Source: Pedobacter boryungensis
GTDB lineage: Bacteria; Bacteroidota; Bacteroidia; Sphingobacteriales; Sphingobacteriaceae
Assembly: GCF_013204825.1 (NCBI RefSeq)
Contig: NZ_JABMKV010000001.1
Location: forward strand, 930,001 to 994,000
Direction of reading: 5' to 3'
Length of the DNA stretch: 64,000 nt
The notes under the pieces are model-generated. The model was not told where the DNA came from. It did not search any database and saw only the letters and a program-made list of their open reading frames with translations. This document shows positions 54,825 through 62,405 of this stretch, piece after piece (position 1 is the first letter of the stretch; each line of letters starts with the position of its first letter). Both the position numbers and the translations under genes were made by a program.

Positions 54825-56008
54825 TAGTTAATTACAGGCAATTTATAATATGATGGTTTAACATCACTTTCAAAAATAATATCAGTATAATCAGTTACAA
54901 CATTATACAATGTATCTCTTTCAATAGGTTTTCTGCCTACTTGTTTAATTAAATTAACCAACTCTTGTGTGCTCATTGCCGGATTTTGCTCTTCAGCACC
55001 TGCCATCGAATAAATTTTGGTTGTATCATCCAAGGTTCCGTCAATATCATCAACCCCAAAATTTAACGACATTTGCGCAGTTTCTCTACTAATCATTGCC
55101 CAATAAGCTTTAATATGATCAAAATTATCTAAGTAAATACGAGCAATGGCATAGTTGCGTAAATCTTCAACCACCGAAACTTCTGGCACATGGCTCATTT
55201 GGTTATGTTGATTTCTGAATTTTAAAGGTATGAACGTTTGAAAACCCTTAGTTTGATCTTGTAAATTTCGTAAACGCTCCATGTGATCTACACGATGTTC
55301 ATATTTCTCAATGTGGCCATATAACATTGTTGCATTAGAACGCATATCTAGTTTATGCCATTCTTCATGTATCGCCAACCATTGATCTGCGGTACATTTA
55401 TCTTTGGCAATTTGCTCTCTAATTTCTGGATGAAATATTTCTGCTCCACCTCCAGGAATTGATTCTAAACCTGCGTCTTTCATCAATTTCATGCCGGTCG
55501 CATAATCTATTTTTGCCTTTTTAAAGATATAATGATATTCTACTGGAGTTAATGCTTTTACATGCAATTCGGGACGATGTTTTTTAATTGCACTGAATAA
55601 ACCTGAATAAAATTCTACATCGTATTGCGGTAAAACACCACCTACAATATGAACTTCTGTTACAGGTTCTGTATCATATTTTTTAACGATATCGAGCATC
55701 TCATCCATAGTTAATGCCCAACCTTCTTCTTTCTGTTTAATTAAACGAGAATACGAACAGAATTTACAATCGTAAACACAAAGATTAGTTGGCTCTAAAT
55801 GAAAATTACGATTGAAAAAGGTTTTATCCCCATGCTTTTCTTCTCTAATAAAATTAGCCAACACACCTAAATAACCTAATTCTGCATGTTCATATAAGTA
55901 AACTCCTTCATCAAATGTAATACGTTGATGGTTTTGAACTTTTTGAGCAATCGCCTTTAAAGGTGCTGCAAGAGTTGGGTTGTTAAGAAGTAGAGTTAAA
56001 GCCTGCAC
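54824..56008 (-). CDS. mqnE: Aminofutalosine synthase (radical SAM)
   Basis: Radical SAM enzyme joining 3-enolpyruvyl-benzoate and SAM to form aminofutalosine for menaquinone. The CX3CX2C cluster motif is in NLCVYDCKFCSYSRLIKQKE; HIVGGVLPQYDVEFYSGLFS, LESIPGGGAEIFHPEIREQI and RSNATMLYGHIEKYEHRVDH are the MqnE-type segments. At 394 residues it fits MqnE; the related MqnC is the alternative, but the GAEIFHPEIR and EEWHKLDMRSNATM segments favour MqnE. GTG start at 56008, since the in-frame codons upstream run into TGA. MqnA is two genes downstream. Confidence 0.9.
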   Translation of the reverse strand: MQALTLLLNNPTLAAPLKAIAQKVQNHQRITFDEGVYLYEHAELGYLGVLANFIREEKHGDKTFFNRNFHLEPTNLCVYDCKFCSYSRLIKQKEEGWALTMDEMLDIVKKYDTEPVTEVHIVGGVLPQYDVEFYSGLFSAIKKHRPELHVKALTPVEYHYIFKKAKIDYATGMKLMKDAGLESIPGGGAEIFHPEIREQIAKDKCTADQWLAIHEEWHKLDMRSNATMLYGHIEKYEHRVDHMERLRNLQDQTKGFQTFIPLKFRNQHNQMSHVPEVSVVEDLRNYAIARIYLDNFDHIKAYWAMISRETAQMSLNFGVDDIDGTLDDTTKIYSMAGAEEQNPAMSTQELVNLIKQVGRKPIERDTLYNVVTDYTDIIFESDVKPSYYKLPVIN

Positions 56009-56030
56009 AATAATTCATTTTATGTTTAGG

Positions 56031-56038
56031 CAAAAGTA
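56031..56038 (-). promoter_or_regulatory. -7 element of the mqnE operon
   Basis: TACTTTTG on the minus strand is an exact TAnnTTTG match, 22 bases before the mqnE GTG. The -33 region is weak. Confidence 0.45.
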
Positions 56039-56105
56039 CAATATTGACCTAATTGAAAATCATTTTCTTGTAAAAATGGCTTATTTAGAAACAATACATC
56101 AAAAG

Positions 56106-56155
56106 AAAGCCGCAGATGCGCAAGATTTAATATCCTCTGCACATCTGCGGCTAAA
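56106..56155 (-). terminator. Hairpin terminator after the lipocalin-like gene
   Basis: AGCCGCAGATG and CATCTGCGGCT form an 11-bp GC-rich stem that extends with a G-U pair; a short T-rich tract follows on the minus strand. It lies about 15 bases after the stop at 56169. Confidence 0.75.
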
Positions 56156-56168
56156 ATATAATTGGATA

Positions 56169-56660
56169 TTATTTAACTGCTTTTGTAAAATTTAGTACAA
56201 TGTAAGCAGTTTTGCTACCGTATTCTATTGGCGATTTAATAACCATATTCGTTCCATCTGATGAAGAAAGCATTAAACGGTAACCATCAGTTACGTTTTT
56301 AGCTTTATCACCTTCGTTTAATTTCTTAAATTGGAAAGTTTCATCAGCTGTGCTTACCGACCAAAAAATTGCTTGTATTTTAGCTCCACAACTTGCACTT
56401 GATGGTAAACTATAGCTACCATTTCCACTATTTGTTAAATCCCAAGTGCTACCTACAAAACATTTATAAGAGCTTTCGCCTAAGAAAGATTTCACGGCAA
56501 CCTCAGGAATACCATCAAAAGTAATGTCGTTTAAAACCCAATTACCTGATACATCGCCACGTTTTACCGCAACTGAACCACTTGTTGTTTTCGGAGAGCA
56601 GCTTTGTAACACTATTAATGAACTACAAATTAAGGCTGCTATTAAAAATATTCTTTTCAT
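56169..56660 (-). CDS. Lipocalin-like lipoprotein
   Basis: Predicted outer-membrane or periplasmic lipoprotein: signal MKRIFLIAALICSSLIVLQS followed by the lipidated Cys at residue 21. The mature domain starts GNWVLNDITFDGIPEVAV and has alternating beta strands (STWDLTNSGNGSYSLP, YIVLNFTKAV) like the Bacteroidota lipocalin-like domain. Two further cysteines (about residues 67 and 90) may form a disulfide. 163 residues; single gene with its own terminator. Ligand unknown. Confidence 0.8.
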   Translation of the reverse strand: MKRIFLIAALICSSLIVLQSCSPKTTSGSVAVKRGDVSGNWVLNDITFDGIPEVAVKSFLGESSYKCFVGSTWDLTNSGNGSYSLPSSASCGAKIQAIFWSVSTADETFQFKKLNEGDKAKNVTDGYRLMLSSSDGTNMVIKSPIEYGSKTAYIVLNFTKAVK

Positions 56661-56726
56661 ATACTTGTTTTTTGATTAGCTTTTACATAAATCTTGCCAA
56701 AAACATTTTTTTTGCGAGATAAAATT

Positions 56727-56734
56727 TAGCTTTG
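56727..56734 (+). promoter_or_regulatory. -7 element of the metB-like gene
   Basis: TAGCTTTG matches TAnnTTTG and lies 31 bases before the ATG at 56766. No SAM riboswitch is found in this short leader, unlike the metX leader downstream. Confidence 0.5.
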
Positions 56735-56765
56735 TTATAAATCTTCAGTATTTAATTCGTAAAAA

Positions 56766-57881
56766 ATGAAACCAGAAACTGCCGCCATCCATGCGTTAAA
56801 TTTAGTAAAAAGTGCCACAGGCGATGTGACAATGCCTATTAGCTTATCTACCACTTTTTTACGTGATGAAGAGGGTGGTTATCCAGGTGGATATATGTAT
56901 AGTCGGATGAATAATCCTAACAGAGCCGCTTTAGAAAATGTAATTACAACATTAGAATTCGGTGCTGATACTTGTGTTTTTTCATCTGGTAATACCGCAG
57001 GAATGTCTGTTTTTCAGGCCTTAAAACCTGGTAGCCATATTATTGCACCTGATGACATGTACTGGGGGCTAAAAAAACAGTTATTAAGTATTTTTAACGA
57101 AACCTTAACCTTCGATTTCATTAATTTAATTGATATCGATAAAGTAGAAAGTTTCATTAAACCAAATACAGTGTTGATTTGGGCAGAAACTCCTTCAAAT
57201 CCACTCTTAAAAATTACAGATATTAATGCTCTTGCAAAGATTTGTAAACACCACAAACTCATTTTAGCAGTTGATAGTACCTTTGCATCTCCAACTTTAC
57301 AAAACCCAATTAAACTAGGTGCAGATATCGTAATGCATTCTACAACAAAATATATTGGTGGTCATAGCGATGTGTTAGGAGGCTCTTTAACTACTGCTAC
57401 AAAAAACGAATTTTGGGATAGAATTAAAAATATACAACAAAACGGTGGTGCAGTTCCTTCTCCATTTGATTGTTTTTTACTACTTAGAAGTATTAAAACT
57501 TTAGCTTACAGGGTAAAAGGCCATTGTGAAAACGCAATGAAATTAGCTCAATATTTAGAAAGTCATCCAAAAGTAGAAACGGTATATTATCCGGGTTTAG
57601 CTTCTCATCCACAACATGACATCGCAAAGAAACAAATGAAAGATTTTGGCGGAATGTTATCTGTATTGGTTAAGGGTGATGCAATAGCTGCCAAAAAAGT
57701 TGTAAACACAGTGAAGATATTTGCTCAAGCTACTAGTTTGGGTGGTGTAGAAAGCTTAGTGGAGCATCGTGCTTCTGTTGAGGGACCTGATACTAAAACT
57801 CCACAAAATTTAATTCGGGTTTCGGTTGGATTAGAACATATTGACGATTTGATTGCAGATTTTGAGCAAGCATTAGGTTAA
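56766..57881 (+). CDS. metB: Trans-sulfuration PLP enzyme, cystathionine gamma-synthase or sulfhydrylase type
   Basis: PLP-dependent enzyme of the Cys/Met metabolism family, acting on an activated homoserine ester with cysteine or sulfide. Visible: YMYSRMNNPNRAALENVITT, FSSGNTAGMSVFQALKPGSH, VLIWAETPSNPLLKITDINA, the PLP-lysine segment DIVMHSTTKYIGGHSDVLGG and the C-terminal SLGGVESLVEHRASVEGPD with NLIRVSVGLEHIDDLI. At 371 residues it fits MetB/MetC/MetZ. With metX (homoserine O-acetyltransferase) just downstream, its substrate is probably O-acetylhomoserine. Sequence alone does not separate MetB from MetC or a sulfhydrylase. Confidence 0.85.
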   Translation: MKPETAAIHALNLVKSATGDVTMPISLSTTFLRDEEGGYPGGYMYSRMNNPNRAALENVITTLEFGADTCVFSSGNTAGMSVFQALKPGSHIIAPDDMYWGLKKQLLSIFNETLTFDFINLIDIDKVESFIKPNTVLIWAETPSNPLLKITDINALAKICKHHKLILAVDSTFASPTLQNPIKLGADIVMHSTTKYIGGHSDVLGGSLTTATKNEFWDRIKNIQQNGGAVPSPFDCFLLLRSIKTLAYRVKGHCENAMKLAQYLESHPKVETVYYPGLASHPQHDIAKKQMKDFGGMLSVLVKGDAIAAKKVVNTVKIFAQATSLGGVESLVEHRASVEGPDTKTPQNLIRVSVGLEHIDDLIADFEQALG

Positions 57882-57969
57882 TAACTAATAAGTAATAAAA
57901 CTATTAGTCCTCACAAATCAATTTTATTGAACTAATTTTCAGATAGTTAATTATTAATCAAAATTTTAT

Positions 57970-58001
57970 TTTGCATATTTTACAATACAATCCTATATTT
58001 G
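57970..58001 (+). promoter_or_regulatory. Promoter of the SAM-riboswitch/metX operon
   Basis: TTTG (57970-57973), a 20-base spacer and TATATTTG (57994-58001) match the Bacteroidota -33/-7 promoter exactly. Transcription would start near 58007, about 45 bases before the riboswitch. Confidence 0.7.
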
Positions 58002-58052
58002 AAATATTATTTGGTGAAAGCTAAATAAAAAATCAAATCTTTAATCGGTTTG

Positions 58053-58163
58053 ATTTATAAAGAAGTGGCGAGAGACAGGCTCTTTGACCCACTGGCAACC
58101 CTCCCTAACGGAGAAGGTGCCAATTCCTGACCAGCCAACATGGTGTTGTTTGGAAATATAAAT
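58053..58163 (+). ncRNA. SAM riboswitch (S-box/SAM-I class)
   Basis: The aptamer begins with P1 strand ATTTATA (58053-58059), which pairs with TATAAAT (58157-58163). P2 is AGTGG/CCACT (58064-58068 with 58089-58093), followed by the conserved GGCAACC, P3 (CTCC/GGAG) and the SAM-I core GGTGCCAATTCCTGACC. It lies before metX and hom, whose products make homoserine esters for methionine, so high SAM should lower expression. A SAM-IV-like subclass cannot be excluded. No terminator is seen directly after it; the P1 3' strand ends 7 bases before a small ORF. Confidence 0.88.
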
Positions 58164-58170
58164 TAAGAAG

Positions 58171-58305
58171 ATGAAAACAGTTAATTTAATTTCGTTAAGC
58201 GAAAATCTTAAGTCAAGCCCCAAACGGTCAATTGCGTTTTTAAATGTAAATCTGATTTGTTGTAACATGCACTTAATGAACTGTATGTGCTGTCGCATAT
58301 ACTAG
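58171..58305 (+). CDS. Cys/Met-rich 44-residue leader ORF between SAM riboswitch and metX
   Basis: Complete ORF, ATG at 58171 to TAG at 58303-58305, preceded by the purine-rich AAGAAG. The first half is ordinary (MKTVNLISLSENLKSSPKRS), the C-terminal half is extreme: residues 30-41 read CCNMHLMNCMCC, with five Cys and three Met in twelve, in the leader of sulfur amino-acid genes. Expected as a leader peptide whose translation reports Cys/Met-tRNA supply, or as a small metal- or thiol-active peptide under riboswitch control. No known family recalled. The ORF and composition are seen directly; the function is inferred. Confidence 0.6.
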   Translation: MKTVNLISLSENLKSSPKRSIAFLNVNLICCNMHLMNCMCCRIY

Positions 58306-58307
58306 TT
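58279..58307 (+). promoter_or_regulatory. Hairpin over the Cys/Met codons and stop of the leader ORF
   Basis: TATGTG/CGCATA with a CTGT loop, plus AACT/AGTT below an interior loop, gives about 10 pairs that overlap the last codons and the TAG of the leader ORF. A ribosome paused on the Cys/Met run would open it. Pairing was judged by eye. Confidence 0.35.
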
Positions 58308-58345
58308 AAAAAATCTTCCACTTTGTTATTATTCAATCCGGAAGG

Positions 58346-58361
58346 TCTCGAGAAATCGAGA
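58346..58361 (+). other. Small hairpin with GAAA loop upstream of metX
   Basis: TCTCGA, GAAA and TCGAGA form a perfect 6-bp stem with a stable tetraloop, 57 bases before the metX ATG. No T-tract follows, so it is not an ordinary terminator. Confidence 0.4.
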
Positions 58362-58417
58362 TACGCTGTTACCTATTATCAACTCCACATTACATTAAAA
58401 AGAAGAATTAGTACATC

Positions 58418-59476
58418 ATGAGCACAGTAGCTATCTATAAACACCCTAAAATATTCAAACTAGAAAACGGCAAAAAGTTGCGCAATCTCGAAATTGCTTA
58501 TCAAACATTTGGAAAACTAAATGCCAATAAAGACAATGTAGTTTGGGCTTGTCATGCCTTAACTGCCAATGCAGATGTATTAGATTGGTGGAAAGGATTG
58601 TTTGGAAATAATGCTTTATTTAATCCCGAAGAACATTTTATTGTTTGTGCTAACATTTTAGGCTCAAATTATGGAACTACAAATCCTTTAAGTAAAAATC
58701 CAACAACTGGTCAACCTTACTATTTATCTTTCCCAGAATTTACGATTAAAGATTTAGCCGCTACCCACAATTTATTAGCTAATCATTTAGAAATAAGTAC
58801 AATCAAAGTTTTAATTGGAGGATCTTTAGGTGGTCAACAAGCTTTAGAATGGTCGTTAGCTAAAACACAAACGATAGAAAATTTAATTTTAGTGGCTACA
58901 AATGCAGTTCATTCTCCATGGGGAATTGCTTTTAACGAAAGTCAACGTTTAGCGATTAGTGCCGATCGGACATTTTACTCAAATCAGCCAGATGGTGGGT
59001 TAAAAGGTTTAAAAGTTGCTCGTAGTATAGCCTTATTATCTTATCGTACTTACGAAGCGTATTCGGCAACGCAACTGGAAAGTGTAAACGATAAAATAAC
59101 AGGTTACAGAGCAGCATCTTACCAAAATTATCAGGGAGAGAAATTATGTAAACGTTTTAATGCCTACAGCTATTGGTATCTAAGCAAGGCTATGGACAGT
59201 CATAATGTTGGACGAGGAAGAAAAAGCATTACTGCAGCGCTAGCAGAAATTAAAGTAAATACATTAGTGATTGGTATTGAAAATGACGTGCTCTTCCCTA
59301 TTAGTGAACAAAAGTTTTTAGCTAGCCATATTAATGAAGCCCAATTTAGCAGTATTAATTGCGCTTATGGACATGATGGGTTTTTAATAGAAACTGATAA
59401 ACTAACAAATATAATAGGGAATTTCTTAAAAGAAAGTAGCGATAAAAAAATAATCAAATTACATAAAACAGCCTAG
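58418..59476 (+). CDS. metX: Homoserine O-acetyltransferase
   Basis: Alpha/beta hydrolase-fold enzyme that acetylates homoserine with acetyl-CoA, the entry to methionine from homoserine. Family features: NLEIAYQTFGKLNANKDNVV, CANILGSNYGTTNPLSKNPT, VLIGGSLGGQQALEWSLAKT (nucleophile elbow with catalytic Ser) and YGHDGFLIETDKLTNIIGNF with the catalytic His; the Asp is in VLVIG-like ENDVLFP. At 352 residues it is standard MetX. Expression is downstream of the SAM riboswitch and the Cys/Met-rich ORF; homoserine dehydrogenase follows. Confidence 0.94.
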   Translation: MSTVAIYKHPKIFKLENGKKLRNLEIAYQTFGKLNANKDNVVWACHALTANADVLDWWKGLFGNNALFNPEEHFIVCANILGSNYGTTNPLSKNPTTGQPYYLSFPEFTIKDLAATHNLLANHLEISTIKVLIGGSLGGQQALEWSLAKTQTIENLILVATNAVHSPWGIAFNESQRLAISADRTFYSNQPDGGLKGLKVARSIALLSYRTYEAYSATQLESVNDKITGYRAASYQNYQGEKLCKRFNAYSYWYLSKAMDSHNVGRGRKSITAALAEIKVNTLVIGIENDVLFPISEQKFLASHINEAQFSSINCAYGHDGFLIETDKLTNIIGNFLKESSDKKIIKLHKTA

Positions 59477-59512
59477 TAGAGAATTAGAGCAAGGAATAAA
59501 GACAAGAATATA

Positions 59513-60754
59513 ATGAGTAAGAAACTTAAAATAGGATTATTTGGATTTGGAGTAGTTGGACAAGGTTTACATGATATTATTCGTGGGCAAAACCTAAATT
59601 TAGAAGTAGTAAAAATTGCAATTAAAAACCCTGAAAAGAAACGCAGTTTAGATGCCCAACTTTTCACTACTTTTCACGACGAGATTTTAAATAATCCAGA
59701 AATAAACACAATAGTAGAATTAATTGACGATGCAGATGTTGCTTTTCAAATTGTAAAAAAAGCACTAAGCAATGGTAAACATGTGGTATCGGCCAATAAA
59801 AAAATGATTGCTATTCATTTAGAAGAATTAGTGCAATTGCAAGCAAAGTATGGTACATCTTTATTGTACGAAGGTGCAGTTTGTGGCAGTATTCCAATTA
59901 TTCGTAACCTAGAAGAATATTACGATAATGAACTTTTACATGGCATTAGTGGTATTTTTAACGGATCATCAAACTACATCTTATCTAAGATATTTAACGA
60001 AGGATTAGCTTATGAAACTGCTTTAAAACAAGCTCAAGATTTAGGTTTCGCAGAAACTGATCCTATTTTAGATGTTGGAGGATACGATCCGAAATACAAA
60101 CTGGCAATCGCTACAGCACATGCTTATGGTTTATTTATTAATCCAAATCATATACTAAATGTTGGTATACAAAATATTTCTGATGCTGATATTCAATATG
60201 CAAGAGAGAAAAACTTTAAAATTAAATTAGTACCAACAGCACGTAAAATAAGCACCAAACAAGTTGTCACATTTGTATTACCAAAATTTGTGAAGGCTGA
60301 TGATTTTCTCTACAATGTAGAAAATGAATACAATGGCGTTACTGTGCAAGCAGCATTTGCTGATAAACAATTCTTCTTTGGTAAAGGTGCAGGTGGGCAT
60401 CCTACTGGCGCAGCTGTACTTTCTGATATTGCTGCATTACGTTATGATTACCGTTATGAGTATAAAAAATACCATCAACTCAATGGCTTAATTCATACTG
60501 ATAAAGTGAGTATTGAAGTGTATATAAGATATGTACATGAATATACGATAGAGAAATTACAGGTAGAAAATATCTCAGAACGTTTTTCTCGTAACGAATA
60601 TAAGTATGTAATTGGAAGTGTGAGTTTAAAAAATTTAATCGCACACCGTGATTTACTTTTAAATAAAGATGTATTTATAGCACAAACTGGAAAGTTAAGC
60701 TATAGTCAACAAGATATTGCTGCAATTGCCGAAGAAGGTATTCTGGCTAATTAA
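59513..60754 (+). CDS. hom: Homoserine dehydrogenase
   Basis: NAD(P)-dependent reduction of aspartate semialdehyde to homoserine, precursor of Met and Thr. Rossmann start LKIGLFGFGVVGQGLHDIIR; HVVSANKKMIAIHLEELVQL; YEGAVCGSIPIIRNLEEYYD; IFNGSSNYILSKIFNEGLAY; and FAETDPILDVGGYDPKYKLA are the homoserine dehydrogenase signature. At 413 residues it is a monofunctional form; the C-terminus has an ACT-like region (VSIEVYIRYVHEYTIEKLQV). It supplies MetX, 36 bases upstream in the same operon. Confidence 0.94.
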   Translation: MSKKLKIGLFGFGVVGQGLHDIIRGQNLNLEVVKIAIKNPEKKRSLDAQLFTTFHDEILNNPEINTIVELIDDADVAFQIVKKALSNGKHVVSANKKMIAIHLEELVQLQAKYGTSLLYEGAVCGSIPIIRNLEEYYDNELLHGISGIFNGSSNYILSKIFNEGLAYETALKQAQDLGFAETDPILDVGGYDPKYKLAIATAHAYGLFINPNHILNVGIQNISDADIQYAREKNFKIKLVPTARKISTKQVVTFVLPKFVKADDFLYNVENEYNGVTVQAAFADKQFFFGKGAGGHPTGAAVLSDIAALRYDYRYEYKKYHQLNGLIHTDKVSIEVYIRYVHEYTIEKLQVENISERFSRNEYKYVIGSVSLKNLIAHRDLLLNKDVFIAQTGKLSYSQQDIAAIAEEGILAN

Positions 60755-60774
60755 TTGTTTTTTGTTTTGTTTTG

Positions 60775-60812
60775 AGCAAAAAAGCCTCGACTTTATGTTG
60801 AGGCTTTTTGCT
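60775..60812 (+). terminator. Rho-independent terminator of the metX-hom operon
   Basis: AGCAAAAAAGCCTCGAC, loop TTTAT and GTTGAGGCTTTTTGCT form a long stem followed by T-rich sequence, 20 bases after the hom stop. Confidence 0.88.
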
Positions 60813-60907
60813 GTTTAAGGTATTTTGTTTCTAGTATCTTCATACGCCATTCGATTGGGTATCGTAATGCGATAGAATAATTTGAATTGTATTATAATCG
60901 CTTTGAG

Positions 60908-60927
60908 ATTCCTGCATATGCAGGAAT
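60908..60927. repeat. Perfect 20-bp palindrome
   Basis: ATTCCTGCATATGCAGGAAT is a perfect palindrome with no loop, in the flank GAGATTCCTGC ... GGAATGATG, reminiscent of the intergenic repeat families elsewhere in the window. A smaller hairpin, TATCG/CGATA, is found near 60860. Confidence 0.7.
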
Positions 60928-60943
60928 GATGAAAATGAGCAAT

Positions 60944-60974
60944 AAAAAAAGGTCTACATAAAAACATAGACCTT
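60944..60974 (-). terminator. Rho-independent terminator after the 2-oxoacid dehydrogenase E2 gene
   Basis: On the minus strand AAGGTCTATG, a T-rich loop and CATAGACCTT-like pairing (AAGGTCTA/TAGACCTT) are followed by seven T, 28 bases after the stop at 61003. Confidence 0.85.
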
Positions 60975-61002
60975 AATACTTACTTAAGTTATTTAACGTA
61001 AG

Positions 61003-62346
61003 CTAATTAATCTCTCTATTGATATCCCAATTCTCTAAATAATCTGCTACGCGACGAACAAAAGATCCTCCTAAAGCACCATCAACTACTCTATGATCGT
61101 AAGAAAGTGAAAGGAACATCATATGTCTAATTGCAATCACATCGCCAAATTCAGTTTCTAAAACAGCTGGTTTCTTTTTAATAGCGCCTACTGCTAAAAT
61201 TGCAACTTGCGGCTGATTGATAATTGGAGTACCCATTACATTACCAAAAGACCCAACATTTGTTAAGGTGAATGTTCCGTTTTGAGTTTCGTCTGGTTTT
61301 AATTTGGAGTTACGAGCACGGGAAGCCAAATCATTAACCGCTTTAGTCAAACCCACTAAGTTTAATTGATCTGCATTTTTGATAACAGGTACAATTAAAT
61401 TTCCGCTTGGTAAGGCTGCTGCCATACCAATATTAATATCACGTTTTTTAATGATTTGCGTTCCATTAACGGTCACATTAATCATTGGAAAATCTTTTAT
61501 CGCTCTGCTTACAGCCTCAACAAAAATCGGTGTAAATGTAATTTTTTCATTTTCGCGTTGTTCAAATGCCTTCTTCACCTTATCACGCCACATTACCATA
61601 TTAGTTACATCAGCCTCTACAAATGAAGTAACGTGTGGTGAGGTATGTTTACTCATTACCATATGTTCGGCAATTAGTTTACGCATTCGATCCATTTCTA
61701 TAATTTCATCACCACCACTTACAGAAGTTACAGGTTTTGCGGGTGAAACTGCAGGTTTGCTGGCTTCAACTGTGGCTGGAGCTTCTGTTGCAACTGGTAC
61801 AGCTTTAATTGGCGCACCACTATTTTTGCTTTGGATATAGTTTAACAAATCATCTTTAGTTAAACGTCCTTCTGCTCCACTCCCTTTTACCTGGTCAAGT
61901 TCTGCTACAGTTATATTTTCCTGTGCAGCAATATTTTTCACCAATGGCGAATAAAAACGATCTGAATTTTTAAAGTCTTGAGGGGTATTTTCTTCAGTTT
62001 TGTTAATTGGCAATTGAGCTACACCTGGAATACTTTCTACGTTAACTGTTGGTGCCACAACTTCTTCTTTTTTAGGTTCTGTAACTGGAGTACTTTCTGT
62101 TGTGCCTTCAGTTTCTATAATTGCAATTACCGCACCTACTTGAACCACATCATCAGCAGAAAAAAGTTGTTTTACCAATTTACCAGCCACAGGCGATGGA
62201 ACCTCAGAATCTACTTTATCCGTTGCAATTTCTAATATCGTATCATCCAACTGGATTAAATCTCCTGGTTGTTTAGTCCATTTAATGATGGTTGCTTCTG
62301 CAACACTTTCTCCCATTTTTGGTAACAATAATTCGTATTGAGCCAT
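61003..62346 (-). CDS. 2-oxoacid dehydrogenase E2 acyltransferase
   Basis: Dihydrolipoamide acyltransferase core of a 2-oxoacid dehydrogenase complex. One lipoyl domain (YELLLPKMGESVAEATIIKW; EIATDKVDSEVPSPVAGKLV, lipoyl Lys in ATDKVDSE), a Pro/Thr/Val/Ala-rich linker, an E3-binding domain (SPLVKNIAAQENITVAELDQ, KGSGAEGRLTKDDLLNYIQS), a second linker and the catalytic domain ending in SLSYDHRVVDGALGGSFVRR with the HxxxD motif. About 447 residues from ATG 62346 (MAQYELLLPK). A single lipoyl domain and sequence style favour a branched-chain or 2-oxoacid E2; the exact substrate is undecided. E1 and E3 are not adjacent. Confidence 0.92.
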   Translation of the reverse strand: MAQYELLLPKMGESVAEATIIKWTKQPGDLIQLDDTILEIATDKVDSEVPSPVAGKLVKQLFSADDVVQVGAVIAIIETEGTTESTPVTEPKKEEVVAPTVNVESIPGVAQLPINKTEENTPQDFKNSDRFYSPLVKNIAAQENITVAELDQVKGSGAEGRLTKDDLLNYIQSKNSGAPIKAVPVATEAPATVEASKPAVSPAKPVTSVSGGDEIIEMDRMRKLIAEHMVMSKHTSPHVTSFVEADVTNMVMWRDKVKKAFEQRENEKITFTPIFVEAVSRAIKDFPMINVTVNGTQIIKKRDINIGMAAALPSGNLIVPVIKNADQLNLVGLTKAVNDLASRARNSKLKPDETQNGTFTLTNVGSFGNVMGTPIINQPQVAILAVGAIKKKPAVLETEFGDVIAIRHMMFLSLSYDHRVVDGALGGSFVRRVADYLENWDINREIN

Positions 62347-62405
62347 ATTGTTTTTGGTATGTTTATAATTGGTATCTGAGCGCAAAAGTACGCCTTTTTA
62401 CCTAT

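Noticed and set aside
57882-57915. Weak hairpin CTAATA/TATTAG after the metB-like gene as a terminator
   Set aside because: Six A/T-rich pairs and no T-run; too weak to call.
58041-58298. Opposite-strand 85-codon frame across the SAM riboswitch and mini-ORF
   Set aside because: It runs through the structured aptamer and mirrors the Cys-rich ORF; no motif, start context or composition supports it.
61379-61840. 153-codon plus-strand frame inside the E2 gene
   Set aside because: Antisense shadow of the well-supported acyltransferase domain; no family features.
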